The position numbers were made by a program, and so were the translations under genes. From Paracoccaceae bacterium (lineage in GTDB: Bacteria; Pseudomonadota; Alphaproteobacteria; Rhodobacterales; Rhodobacteraceae), in NCBI GenBank assembly GCA_016937725.1, contig JAFGVZ010000048.1, positions 1 through 29,159 on the forward strand: a stretch of DNA of 29,159 nucleotides, read 5' to 3'. The number at the start of each line of letters is the position of its first letter. The stretch's first letter is position 1. The notes under the pieces are model-generated. The model saw nothing but the letters and a program-made list of their open reading frames with translations. It made no database searches and was not told the origin of the DNA. This document shows positions 1-7,880 of this stretch, piece after piece.

Positions 1-899
1 CGGCTGCCCGACACAAGTGCTGTGGCATCGCCCGCGCGGCGCGGCCCAAAACTGTGGGGCACGCGGTGCCCGGTGCCAGCACGGCATTGCGCTATCACTT
101 CGGCCACCGAGAAGCCAACACCCGTCCCAAGGTTGAACACGCGGCTGCCGCGCCCGGCCAGCAACCATTCCAGCCCCAATACATGCGCTTGGGCAAGGTC
201 CATGACATGCACATAATCGCGGATGCAGGTGCCATCATGGGTTGGGTAGTCATTGCCATGAATGACCAGCGCTTCGCGCGCGCCGGCGACCGCTTCAATC
301 ATGACGGGGATAAGGTGCGTTTCCGGCTGGTGCCATTCGCCGACCTCTGCCTCTGGGTCCGCTCCGGCCACGTTGAAATACCGGAAAATGACCGAGTTTA
401 GCCCATGGCTGACCCCGAAATCCCGCAAGATGCCTTCGACTGCCAGCTTGGACGCGCCATAGGCATTCAGCGGGCGTTGAGCGCTCTCCTCGTCCAGAAC
501 GACGCCGTCTTGGTCGCCATAGGTCGCGCAGGTGGACGAAAACACCATGTTGGTGCAGCCCGCGTCCAGCATCGCTTCGACAAGGTTCAGCGACCCACTG
601 ACATTATTGCGCCAATACAGGCCGGGGTCGCGTGTGGCTTCGCCCACTTGGCTTAGGGCTGCGAAATGCATCACGGCGCAAGGCTTGTGTTCGGCGAAAG
701 CCGCGTCCAGCGCTGGGCGGTCCAGAAGGTCTGCTTGGACCAGTGGGCCGAACTTTACCGCTTGCGCCCAGCCCGTTGTCAGGCTGTCATACACAACAGG
801 GGTGAAGCCCTGCCGCGAGAGCAATTTACACGCATGGGAGCCGATATAGCCTGCGCCACCGGTCACAAGAACGACCCTGCGATTTATACTATCCGTCAT
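1..899 (-). CDS. galE: UDP-glucose 4-epimerase GalE (3' end cut by window edge)
   Basis: Interconverts UDP-glucose and UDP-galactose in the cytoplasm for exopolysaccharide and LPS sugars. Translating the minus strand from the ATG at 899 gives about 299 residues with no stop before the window edge, so the C-terminal end is missing (the family is usually about 330 residues). Near the N-terminus is the NAD-binding glycine motif TGGAGYIGSH (about residues 13-22). Further on are the catalytic serine region VFSSTCATYG and the YGASK motif that supplies the Tyr and Lys of the extended SDR active site, then the family-typical FRYFNVAGAD and RDYVHVMDLA segments. It starts 25 bp after the galU stop on the same strand, so the two are probably co-transcribed. 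Identity is strong; the only doubt is substrate preference among GalE-like epimerases. Confidence 0.95.
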   Translation of the reverse strand, partial: MTDSINRRVVLVTGGAGYIGSHACKLLSRQGFTPVVYDSLTTGWAQAVKFGPLVQADLLDRPALDAAFAEHKPCAVMHFAALSQVGEATRDPGLYWRNNVSGSLNLVEAMLDAGCTNMVFSSTCATYGDQDGVVLDEESAQRPLNAYGASKLAVEGILRDFGVSHGLNSVIFRYFNVAGADPEAEVGEWHQPETHLIPVMIEAVAGAREALVIHGNDYPTHDGTCIRDYVHVMDLAQAHVLGLEWLLAGRGSRVFNLGTGVGFSVAEVIAQCRAGTGHRVPHSFGPRRAGDATALVSGS

Positions 900-924
900 G
901 CCGTATGCCACCGGTTGCCTTGCT

Positions 925-1809
925 TTATCCGGCGTCCTTTGCAACGCGGTCGCGTATCAACGCAAGGAATTTGTCGTGGTATTCTGGGTTTGCCAGCGCC
1001 ACGTCGACAATCGCGGTTAGATAGCCGAACTTGTCGCCACAATCGTAGCGCCGTGACGGGTTCTTGATCGCGGCGACTTTGCCTTGTCGTGCCAATTGGT
1101 CAATCGCATCAGCAAGTTGAATTTCGCCACCTGCGCCAGGTTTCAACCCACGCAGAATGCCGAAAATCTCTGGCGAGAAAACGTAACGCCCGAAAGAGGC
1201 CAGGTTCGACGGAGCATCGGCGCGGGTGGGTTTCTCGATAATCCCATGTACCGCAATCAGGCCGCTGTCATCGGTTTCGCCCGGTAGCAGGATGCCATAT
1301 TTTGAAACATCGGCATAATCCACTTCTGACACAGACAGAACGGATTGGGGTTTCTTCTGATAAGCGTCCACGAGCGCTTTGGTGGGCAGCAGATCGCCTT
1401 GCATAAGGTCGTCGGCCAGCAGCACGACGAACGGGTTGTCGCCAATAGCAGGGGCCGCGCAAAGCACCGCATGACCCAACCCAAGCGGCTCTGGCTGACG
1501 GACGAAAATGCACGATACGCCTTCGGGCACGATATTGCGGACCATGTCGCGGATATCGGTCTTGCCCTTTGCGACAAGTTGCGCCTCTAGTTCAAGATTG
1601 GCGTCAAAATGGTCGCCAACGGCACGTTTGTTGCGGCCGGTCACAAACACCAGTTCAGTGATTCCCGCCGCAATTGCTTCTTCTACGGCATATTGAACGA
1701 TTGGCTTGTCGATGATCGGCAACAGTTCTTTCGGCATGGCCTTGGTCGCGGGCAGGAATCGTGTTCCCAATCCAGCAACAGGGAAGACCGCCTTGGAAAT
1801 TCTGGGCAT
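925..1809 (-). CDS. galU: UTP-glucose-1-phosphate uridylyltransferase GalU
   Basis: Makes UDP-glucose from UTP and glucose-1-phosphate, the activated donor that the neighbouring GalE then epimerises. The 294-residue product is full length for bacterial GalU. It opens with the nucleotidyltransferase signature PVAGLGTRFLPATKAMPKEL (about residues 11-30), followed by the IDKPIVQYAVEEA segment, the LGLGHAVLCA and LLADDL motifs around the metal-binding Asp, and IIEKP further on. The ATG at 1809 is preceded by an AGGA ribosome-binding site about 7 nt upstream. With galE it forms a two-gene sugar-nucleotide operon reading leftwards, divergent from the membrane polysaccharide gene on the plus strand. 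Confidence 0.96.
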   Translation of the reverse strand: MPRISKAVFPVAGLGTRFLPATKAMPKELLPIIDKPIVQYAVEEAIAAGITELVFVTGRNKRAVGDHFDANLELEAQLVAKGKTDIRDMVRNIVPEGVSCIFVRQPEPLGLGHAVLCAAPAIGDNPFVVLLADDLMQGDLLPTKALVDAYQKKPQSVLSVSEVDYADVSKYGILLPGETDDSGLIAVHGIIEKPTRADAPSNLASFGRYVFSPEIFGILRGLKPGAGGEIQLADAIDQLARQGKVAAIKNPSRRYDCGDKFGYLTAIVDVALANPEYHDKFLALIRDRVAKDAG

Positions 1810-2148
1810 TTTCTTATCCTGTAGTGCAAATTTTCTGTGGCGTGGCGCACCTTACCTACACGGATAAGCCCAAAATCCACAAGTTAAAAGCCGGATGCTT
1901 CGGCAGATGCTTGCGAGCTGCATAATTTTCGGCATTGCGATTCTACGTGTCACAATGGTATCACGAAAGTATGGCATGCTATACTTTAGTCCGGAACGCC
2001 TAATTTTAAAGCAATCTTTATTCTTGTGCCGGGTTTGTTGCCGCAGTGCGGCATTGAAACTGAGACTCGCTGAGAAGTATGATGCAATCGTCTGATGCAG
2101 CATCGTCCCTGAAAGACGCTTTCTCTCGGTTCGAAAAGGGTGCGTGAC
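1810..2148. promoter_or_regulatory. Divergent intergenic region between galU and the polysaccharide gene
   Basis: This 339-bp AT-richer stretch contains no convincing gene. It must hold the promoters for galU (minus) and the membrane dehydratase gene (plus). Visible elements are a 22-bp near-palindrome at 1966-1987 that covers an extended -10 (TGCTATACT, 1977-1985), and a perfect 15-bp palindrome with arms TGCCGCA/TGCGGCA at 2039-2053. No good -35 is placed correctly for the extended -10. Short reading frames here show no protein-like features. Confidence 0.45.
1966..1987. promoter_or_regulatory. 22-bp near-palindrome overlapping an extended -10 (possible operator)
   Basis: The arms AAAGTATGGCA and TGCTATACTTT are inverted copies matching at 10 of 11 positions, with no spacer. 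The right arm contains the extended -10 TGCTATACT for transcription towards the gene at 2149. A dimeric repressor binding here would block RNA polymerase. Which protein binds is not known from the sequence. Confidence 0.4.
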
Positions 2149-4131
2149 ATGGCGTTCGACTTGTCTTTGATTTACAAAAAAGACCTTCCGGCTCTTTTGG
2201 GTGCGCTGCGCGACATGCGGCGCGAGCATAAACAAGTCCTGCTGCTTTTAATCGATGTCATCGTGGTTTTCATGGCATTCGGTGTCGTCTTGTTTTTAGA
2301 CCCGACCGTGGGGCGAGTTTGGCAGCCAACGCTGGAGCAGCTTGGGGTTTTGACCCTGTTGACATGTTCGGCGGCTGTTGGATCTGGCCTGTTGGGTTTG
2401 CACAAGGTTCAATTGAAATCCTACGAGGCGCGCGGCATGGCGCGAAGTGCGATACTTGGGGGTATCATCGGATTCATGGCCTGGATCGCGAATTTTATTC
2501 TGACCCCGCTTTTTTCCGGTTCTGCGATCGTTTTGCTGACAACACTTTTCGTTATTGGTTCGGTGCTTGCGCGTTTCATGCTGCTGCAAATCGTGCGGCA
2601 GCTTTACAGCTATGGCGGTCCTGTTACGAAAGTTCTGATCTACGGTGCCGGGATGACAGGTATGCAACTTGCCTTGGCGCTGCGCGCCTCTGACAGCATG
2701 CGCGTTGTGGGGTTCCTGGACGATAACTCGGCTATGAATGGCTTAAGTGTGGCTGGCCTGACGGTTCACCAGCCAACCCAGATCAGCAAGGTTGCGTCCT
2801 TGCACGGCGTTTCGCGCGTGTTGCTTGCCATGCCGTCAGTTTCGCAGCCCAAGCTCACGCGAATCGCCCGCAGGTTGACCGATATGGGGTTCGAGGTGCA
2901 AAGCCTGCCATCTTTCGCCCAGCTTGTCGGCGTGGAAACCTTGGTAGATGCGTTGAAACAGGCGCTTCCGGATTCTTTCCTGAGCCGTGAGGCCGTGGAC
3001 GCCAATATGTTGGGTGCCTGTGGTGTCTACGAAGGTAAATCGGTCATGGTGTCGGGGGCGGGCGGGTCGATCGGCTCGGAACTCTGCCGCCAGCTCTTGT
3101 TGTGCAAACCGCGTCGGTTGGTGCTGTTGGAATCGAACGAGCATGCCCTCTACCAGATCAATGACGAATTGATCGAACTTGGTCAGAAATCCGATTGCGA
3201 AATCGTTCCGATCCTTGGCACCGTGACAGAGCGCCGCTTGGTGCAAATCGCGCTGGTTACGCATGATGTGCAAGTTGTCCTTCACGCGGCAGCCTACAAG
3301 CACGTTCCTATGGTCGAGGCCAACGTACTTGCTGGTATCGTGAACAATATTTTTGGAACTGCCATCCTTGCGCGCGAAGCGGCTGATGCGGGGGTCGAGA
3401 GATTCGTTCTCGTCTCGACCGACAAAGCGGTGCGGCCCAAGGGAGTGATGGGGGCCACGAAGCGCATGGCCGAACTGGTCGTCGCAGATTGTGCGCGCCG
3501 CCAAAGACTTGACGGAGACAACCGCGGCACGGTTTTTTGCATGGTGCGCTTTGGCAATGTGTTGGGCTCTTCCGGCTCGGTCATTCCGCGGTTTCAGGAA
3601 CAGATCGCCACGGGTGGTCCGATCACACTGACTCACCCGGATATTCAACGCTTTTTCATGACTATCCAAGAAGCAACACAACTTGTGTTGCGTGCCGGGG
3701 CGATGGCCACGGGTGGCGATGCTTTCGTGCTTGATATGGGCAAACCGGTTCGGATTGCTGATCTCGCTAAAATGATGGTCGAATCGGCTGGTCTGACAGT
3801 GCGCGACGCCCGCAACCCAGATGGTGATATTGAAATCATGGTCACCAAGCTGCGACCCGGCGAGAAGCTGTATGAAGAGCTGTCGATCACCAATGAACAA
3901 TCTTCGACTGACCATCCCAAGATATTCGTGGCCAAAGAGTCGGGGCTGTCAGAGTTTCAGATCACCCGTGCCTTGGCGGGTTTGCGCAGGGCCATTGCCA
4001 GTGGTGACCCGGACATAGCGCGCAAGGAATTGCTGCATTGGGTGCGTCAGGACCTTGATGCGCTACGAGCGCTCCGCGTGGAGGAGCCGATCGCAGCAAT
4101 CTCTCCCCCGGGAGCGTTCTGGACCGATTGA
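2149..4131 (+). CDS. Membrane-bound nucleotide-sugar 4,6-dehydratase/epimerase of the CapD/WbpM type
   Basis: Probably modifies a UDP-HexNAc early in surface polysaccharide or O-antigen synthesis, at the inner membrane. The product is about 660 residues, the length of the large WbpM-type members. Hydrophobic helices fill about residues 20-130, followed by a CoA-binding-like Rossmann domain (about 150-265) and an extended SDR domain with the NAD motif SGAGGSIGSE (about 299-308). The active site reads STDKAV...VMGATK, giving Ser423, Met434 and Lys438: the Tyr usual in SDR enzymes is Met, as known for WbpM-type long dehydratases. A GTG at 2140 is in frame, but the purine run AAGGG (2136-2140) would lie on it. 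The ATG at 2149 has that run at a normal 8-nt spacing and was chosen. The exact product sugar cannot be told from sequence. Confidence 0.88.
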   Translation: MAFDLSLIYKKDLPALLGALRDMRREHKQVLLLLIDVIVVFMAFGVVLFLDPTVGRVWQPTLEQLGVLTLLTCSAAVGSGLLGLHKVQLKSYEARGMARSAILGGIIGFMAWIANFILTPLFSGSAIVLLTTLFVIGSVLARFMLLQIVRQLYSYGGPVTKVLIYGAGMTGMQLALALRASDSMRVVGFLDDNSAMNGLSVAGLTVHQPTQISKVASLHGVSRVLLAMPSVSQPKLTRIARRLTDMGFEVQSLPSFAQLVGVETLVDALKQALPDSFLSREAVDANMLGACGVYEGKSVMVSGAGGSIGSELCRQLLLCKPRRLVLLESNEHALYQINDELIELGQKSDCEIVPILGTVTERRLVQIALVTHDVQVVLHAAAYKHVPMVEANVLAGIVNNIFGTAILAREAADAGVERFVLVSTDKAVRPKGVMGATKRMAELVVADCARRQRLDGDNRGTVFCMVRFGNVLGSSGSVIPRFQEQIATGGPITLTHPDIQRFFMTIQEATQLVLRAGAMATGGDAFVLDMGKPVRIADLAKMMVESAGLTVRDARNPDGDIEIMVTKLRPGEKLYEELSITNEQSSTDHPKIFVAKESGLSEFQITRALAGLRRAIASGDPDIARKELLHWVRQDLDALRALRVEEPIAAISPPGAFWTD

Positions 4132-4247
4132 CCTGTTGGCATCATGCTGCGCAGTGGTCAATTTCCGCCTGTGCTTGACCCGGATTAAGCCGTTATTCAC
4201 GACTGGGCAGGAATACTGTGCCGGCGTAATGACATTCATGCCAAGTT

Positions 4248-6464
4248 ATGACAGCCCCTGTTCGGTTTACAGATCTGCTTAGTAAAGAGCGTCGCGCTAG
4301 GCTGCGCGCAGAACGCCTGTATGAGCAGGCGCGGGATGAGTTGAAATCGGCAAATGAAAAGCTGAAAGGGCATGCCTTTTCTCTGTCCCAACAGATCATC
4401 GTGCAACGGCAGGAATTGCAGTTGGTGCGCCAACAGGCGGTCGCGTTGCGCGATGTGAATTCGCAGGTCGCGCAAGACCTGCAAGTGGCGCATTCCGAAG
4501 TCGACCTTGCCAATCTGCGCTTGCGCGAAGCGATCGAAACCATGCCCGACGGTTTTGCCGTGTTCGACCCGTTGCAATCGCTGGTCATGGCCAACCAAGC
4601 CTTCCTAGGGGTATTCAACGCTTTCCCAGAGGTGGCGCAAGGCATCCGCTATGCGCGTATTCTGGAAATTTGTGCCTATGAAGGCTTGGTGCGCTTGCAA
4701 GATGAAAGCCCCGCGACTTGGGTCGACACAATGCTGCGACGTTGGTCGCAGGAACATATCAAACCTGTGGAATTGCATTTTGCCAGTGGAATGAGCGTGC
4801 GCCTGATGGATCGTCGCGCCCCGAATGGCGATTACGTGTCCTTGGTGCGCAACATCACGGAGACCCTGCGTTACCAAGCGGAATTGATAGAAGCGCAGGA
4901 ACGCGCCGAAGCTGCGGCGCAGGCCAAATCCGCTTTCCTTGCCAATATGAGCCATGAGATTCGCACGCCTATGAATGGCGTTGTTGGCATGGCCGATCTG
5001 CTGTCCGAAACAGATCTGGACAGCGAGCAGCGCATGTTCACGGATACGATCCGCTCTAGCGGGCAGGCGTTGGTTACGATCATCAATGACATTCTCGACT
5101 TCTCGAAAATGGATGCGGGCCGTATGGAACTGCATCCCGAACCGTTTGACTTGGAAAAAACCATCCATGAGGTGTTGACGCTTTTAGCGCCTTCAGCTCG
5201 CGCGAAGGGCATCGAACTTATCCTGGACTATGACATGTTCCTGACCCGCAACCTTGTGGCCGATCCGGGGCGGTTGCGTCAGGTTCTGACCAACCTTGTG
5301 GGCAACGCAGTCAAGTTTACCGACAAGGGCTATGTGCTTGTGCGCGCCGTAGGGGTCGGCATATGCGATGGTGGCCATCTGGTGCACCTGACGGTCGAGG
5401 ATACGGGCATTGGCATCGCGCCCGAGAACCAAGAACATGTTTTCGGAGAGTTCCAGCAGGTCGAGGAAACCGCCAATCGCCGCTTTGAAGGCACCGGGCT
5501 TGGCTTGGCCATCACCCGGCGCATTCTGGACCTGATGGGCGGCAAGATGTGGCTGGAATCAGAGCTTGGGGTCGGGTCCTGCTTTGGCATGTCTCTGGCC
5601 TTTCCAGAGGCGAAAACACCAGACCCCGCACCTGCCCATGATTTGCCAGCGGTCATTCGCAAAGTGCTTCTGGTCAGTGATCACCTGATCAGCCGCGGGA
5701 TAGTCGAGCGGCAGTTGCAATCGGCACATGTCAAGATCACGACGGCAACACAGGCGGATGCGGCGGCGAAACTGGCGCGACAGGCGGCTCCTGACCTTGT
5801 TATATTGGATAATGAATTGTCAGAGGCGGACCCTGTTGCCGTGCTGGAGAAGCTGCGCGCGGTTTTGCCTGCCTGCCCGGTGATTGTCTTGAGCGCGGCA
5901 GCGCAAGATGCAGCGCAACTGTTGGAGCGGGACCGCTGCCTGACGGTGTTGTGCAAGCCGCTTTTGTGGCGCGATCTGTGTGCGGCAGCGTGGCGGATCA
6001 CGGGGGATTGCGCTGCAAAACCCAGCACCCCAATCGAAGCTGCAACGCCGCCGCCAGCCTCCCCCGCGCGCCCGCTGCGGGTTCTCTATGCAGAGGATAA
6101 TGCGACCAACCGCCTTGTGTTCAGCAAGATGGTCAAGGATCTCCCATTGGAACTGACCTTGGCCGAAAACGGGCGCGAAGCGGTGGATGCCTTTCAGGCA
6201 AAGCCCTTCGATCTAGTCTTCATGGATATTTCTATGCCAGAGATGGACGGGCGCGAAGCTGCGCGGCGCATTCGCGCAGTGCCCGAAGGCGGACATGTTC
6301 CCATATTGGCCTTGACCGCCCATGCGCTTCAGGAAGAGGTCACCAAGATCATGGCGGCTGGAATGAACGCCACGCTGACGAAGCCCTTGCGAAAGGCCAT
6401 TTTGCTGGAAGCGATCAAGACATACGCGCCCGCACCACAAATGGGTGCAGGCAGGTCATTCTGA
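4248..6464 (+). CDS. Soluble PAS-containing hybrid sensor histidine kinase with two receiver domains
   Basis: The 738-residue protein has a long N-terminal coiled coil (about residues 10-95), one PAS-like sensor domain (about 95-210), a HisKA dimerisation domain with phospho-accepting His236 in NMSHEIRTPMNG, and an HATPase domain (N-box Asn353, then DTGIGIAPENQ and GTGLGLAI). Two receiver domains follow. The first keeps an Asp at 521 (VILDNE) and a Lys in LCKPLL but has only one acidic residue at its N-terminal pocket (VSDH). The second is canonical, with EDN, Asp660 in FMDISMPEMDG, and the Lys in TKPL. No membrane helix is seen, so it should sense a cytoplasmic signal. No partner regulator lies alongside. 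It ends 8 bp from the convergent hemN stop. Domain calls are firm; signal and target are unknown. Confidence 0.9.
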   Translation: MTAPVRFTDLLSKERRARLRAERLYEQARDELKSANEKLKGHAFSLSQQIIVQRQELQLVRQQAVALRDVNSQVAQDLQVAHSEVDLANLRLREAIETMPDGFAVFDPLQSLVMANQAFLGVFNAFPEVAQGIRYARILEICAYEGLVRLQDESPATWVDTMLRRWSQEHIKPVELHFASGMSVRLMDRRAPNGDYVSLVRNITETLRYQAELIEAQERAEAAAQAKSAFLANMSHEIRTPMNGVVGMADLLSETDLDSEQRMFTDTIRSSGQALVTIINDILDFSKMDAGRMELHPEPFDLEKTIHEVLTLLAPSARAKGIELILDYDMFLTRNLVADPGRLRQVLTNLVGNAVKFTDKGYVLVRAVGVGICDGGHLVHLTVEDTGIGIAPENQEHVFGEFQQVEETANRRFEGTGLGLAITRRILDLMGGKMWLESELGVGSCFGMSLAFPEAKTPDPAPAHDLPAVIRKVLLVSDHLISRGIVERQLQSAHVKITTATQADAAAKLARQAAPDLVILDNELSEADPVAVLEKLRAVLPACPVIVLSAAAQDAAQLLERDRCLTVLCKPLLWRDLCAAAWRITGDCAAKPSTPIEAATPPPASPARPLRVLYAEDNATNRLVFSKMVKDLPLELTLAENGREAVDAFQAKPFDLVFMDISMPEMDGREAARRIRAVPEGGHVPILALTAHALQEEVTKIMAAGMNATLTKPLRKAILLEAIKTYAPAPQMGAGRSF

Positions 6465-6472
6465 CACTTGCC

Positions 6473-7828
6473 CTATACAGCAGAGCTGTGCCCGGCCTTT
6501 TCCATCGCATAAGCGTCGAAAGCGGTCGCAATCATCCGCGTCAGGGGACGGCCTGCTTGCGGAATGACCAAGGCATCACCCTCGCGCGCGACGAACTCGC
6601 CGAACTTGGCGCAAGTTGCAGCGAACAAAGCCTCTACCGCGGCCTGTGGCGCGCCATAGCTTTCGGTCAATTCGCGGGCCGATACGCGGAAGTCACACAT
6701 CAGCGCCTCGATCGCGCGACCGCGCCAAAGGTCTTCGGACGTGAATGCGTGACCGCGCACGGTTGCAAATTCGCCCGCTTGCACCGCTTTTTTCCAGTTG
6801 GCGGTCGCAGGGGCGTTCTGCGCGTAGCCCTGCGGGAAGCGCGAGATGGATGACGCTCCCAGCCCGATCAAGACGGGCGATTGGTCGTCTGTGTAACCTT
6901 GGAAATTGCGGCGCAACGTGCCTGCCTTCGCAGCTTTTGCCATGCCGTCATGCGAACGCGCGAAATGGTCGATGCCGATTTCATCATAGCCGTCCCACAT
7001 GAACAGGCGGCGCGCGGTATCGAACAGGTCCAGCCGCTTTTCCGGGCGGGGCAGGGTGTCTGACGGGATCATCTGCTGGCGCCGCGCCATCCATGGCACA
7101 TGCGCATAGCCATAAAGCGCCACACGGTCGGGGTTCAGGGTCAGCAGCTTCTGCACCGAATCGGCAATGCGCTTCGGGGTTTGATGGGGCAAGCCATACA
7201 ATATATCGGCGTTCAGGCTGCTGATCCCGCGGGCGCGGATTGCATCAACTGCGGTCTTGGTAATTTCGAAGCTTTGGTCCCGGCCGATCACGGCCTGAAT
7301 TTCGCCGTCGAAATCCTGCACACCTATGGAGGCGCGGTTCATACCCGCTTCGGCTAACGCATCCAGCCGGGCATCGTCTATCTCGTTTGGGTCAATCTCG
7401 ACCGAGAACTCGCCATCTTTGGCAAGTGGCGCAATGTCGAACACCAAGGCCGCGATGGCGCGCATTTCATCGGGTGGTAGCATGGTGGGCGTGCCGCCAC
7501 CCCAGTGCAACCGCGACAGTTCTACGCCTTCGGGCAGAGCGCGGCGCAGCATTTCCAGCTCTTCCTTCAAGGTCTGCGCATAGGCGATGACTGGCGCATC
7601 CGAACTGGTGCCTTGCGTGCGGCAGGCGCAGAACCAACACAACCGTCGACAGAACGGCACATGCAGGTAGAGCGAGATTTGAGAATTTGGCTCGATCCGC
7701 GCAATCCAGTCGGCGAATGTCTCGCCCGTTAGACCTGCGCCGAACTGAGGTGCTGTTGGATAGCTCGTATACCGTGGCACACGTGCGTCAAACAGACCAA
7801 GCTTTGAAAGTTGCGAAACATGTTTCAT
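6473..7828 (-). CDS. hemN: Oxygen-independent coproporphyrinogen III dehydrogenase HemN (HemZ)
   Basis: A radical SAM enzyme that oxidatively decarboxylates coproporphyrinogen III without oxygen, supplying haem (and tetrapyrroles generally) at low oxygen. The 451-residue product begins MKHVSQLSKLG and runs into VPRYTSYPTAPQF, typical of HemN. The radical SAM Fe-S cysteines are C60-x3-C64-x2-C67, with the family's fourth cysteine at C69. The WGGGTP motif of the SAM-binding region follows. A 26-residue upstream extension is open in the same frame, but it crosses the promoter region and looks nothing like the family, so the ATG at 7828 was chosen. There is no ribosome-binding site before this ATG. 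It diverges from fnrL around a perfect FNR box, consistent with FnrL activation. Confidence 0.96.
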   Translation of the reverse strand: MKHVSQLSKLGLFDARVPRYTSYPTAPQFGAGLTGETFADWIARIEPNSQISLYLHVPFCRRLCWFCACRTQGTSSDAPVIAYAQTLKEELEMLRRALPEGVELSRLHWGGGTPTMLPPDEMRAIAALVFDIAPLAKDGEFSVEIDPNEIDDARLDALAEAGMNRASIGVQDFDGEIQAVIGRDQSFEITKTAVDAIRARGISSLNADILYGLPHQTPKRIADSVQKLLTLNPDRVALYGYAHVPWMARRQQMIPSDTLPRPEKRLDLFDTARRLFMWDGYDEIGIDHFARSHDGMAKAAKAGTLRRNFQGYTDDQSPVLIGLGASSISRFPQGYAQNAPATANWKKAVQAGEFATVRGHAFTSEDLWRGRAIEALMCDFRVSARELTESYGAPQAAVEALFAATCAKFGEFVAREGDALVIPQAGRPLTRMIATAFDAYAMEKAGHSSAV

Positions 7829-7839
7829 GTGTCTAGAAT
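7811..7839 (+). promoter_or_regulatory. Predicted fnrL promoter (-35 TTGCGA, -10 TAGAAT)
   Basis: TTGCGA at 7811-7816 and TAGAAT at 7834-7839 are separated by 17 bp, a good sigma-70-type arrangement pointing at fnrL. Transcription would start near 7846, giving a leader of about 35 nt. The FNR box at 7862-7875 would then lie inside the transcribed leader, a position suited to repression. The -35 lies within the hemN coding region and the -10 overlaps the hemN -10 on the other strand. Confidence 0.5.
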
Positions 7840-7840
7840 A
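7835..7840 (-). promoter_or_regulatory. Predicted hemN -10 element (TATTCT)
   Basis: On the minus strand TATTCT ends 6 nt before the hemN ATG. The FNR box centre is 41.5 bp upstream of the start expected from this -10, the class II geometry for FNR activators. Transcription would begin at or within a base of the ATG, so the mRNA should have essentially no leader. Confidence 0.5.
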
Positions 7841-7861
7841 AAAGACATACGCTAGAAATCC

Positions 7862-7875
7862 TTGATGTAGATCAA
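7862..7875. promoter_or_regulatory. FNR/FnrL box TTGATGTAGATCAA between hemN and fnrL
   Basis: A perfect match to the TTGAT-N4-ATCAA consensus of FNR-family regulators. It sits 5 bp before the fnrL start and 33 bp before the hemN start. Distances suggest activation of hemN and negative control of fnrL itself. FnrL, encoded next door, keeps the Glu/Ser/Arg residues that read this half-site. Confidence 0.88.
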
Positions 7876-7880
7876 TCCTG

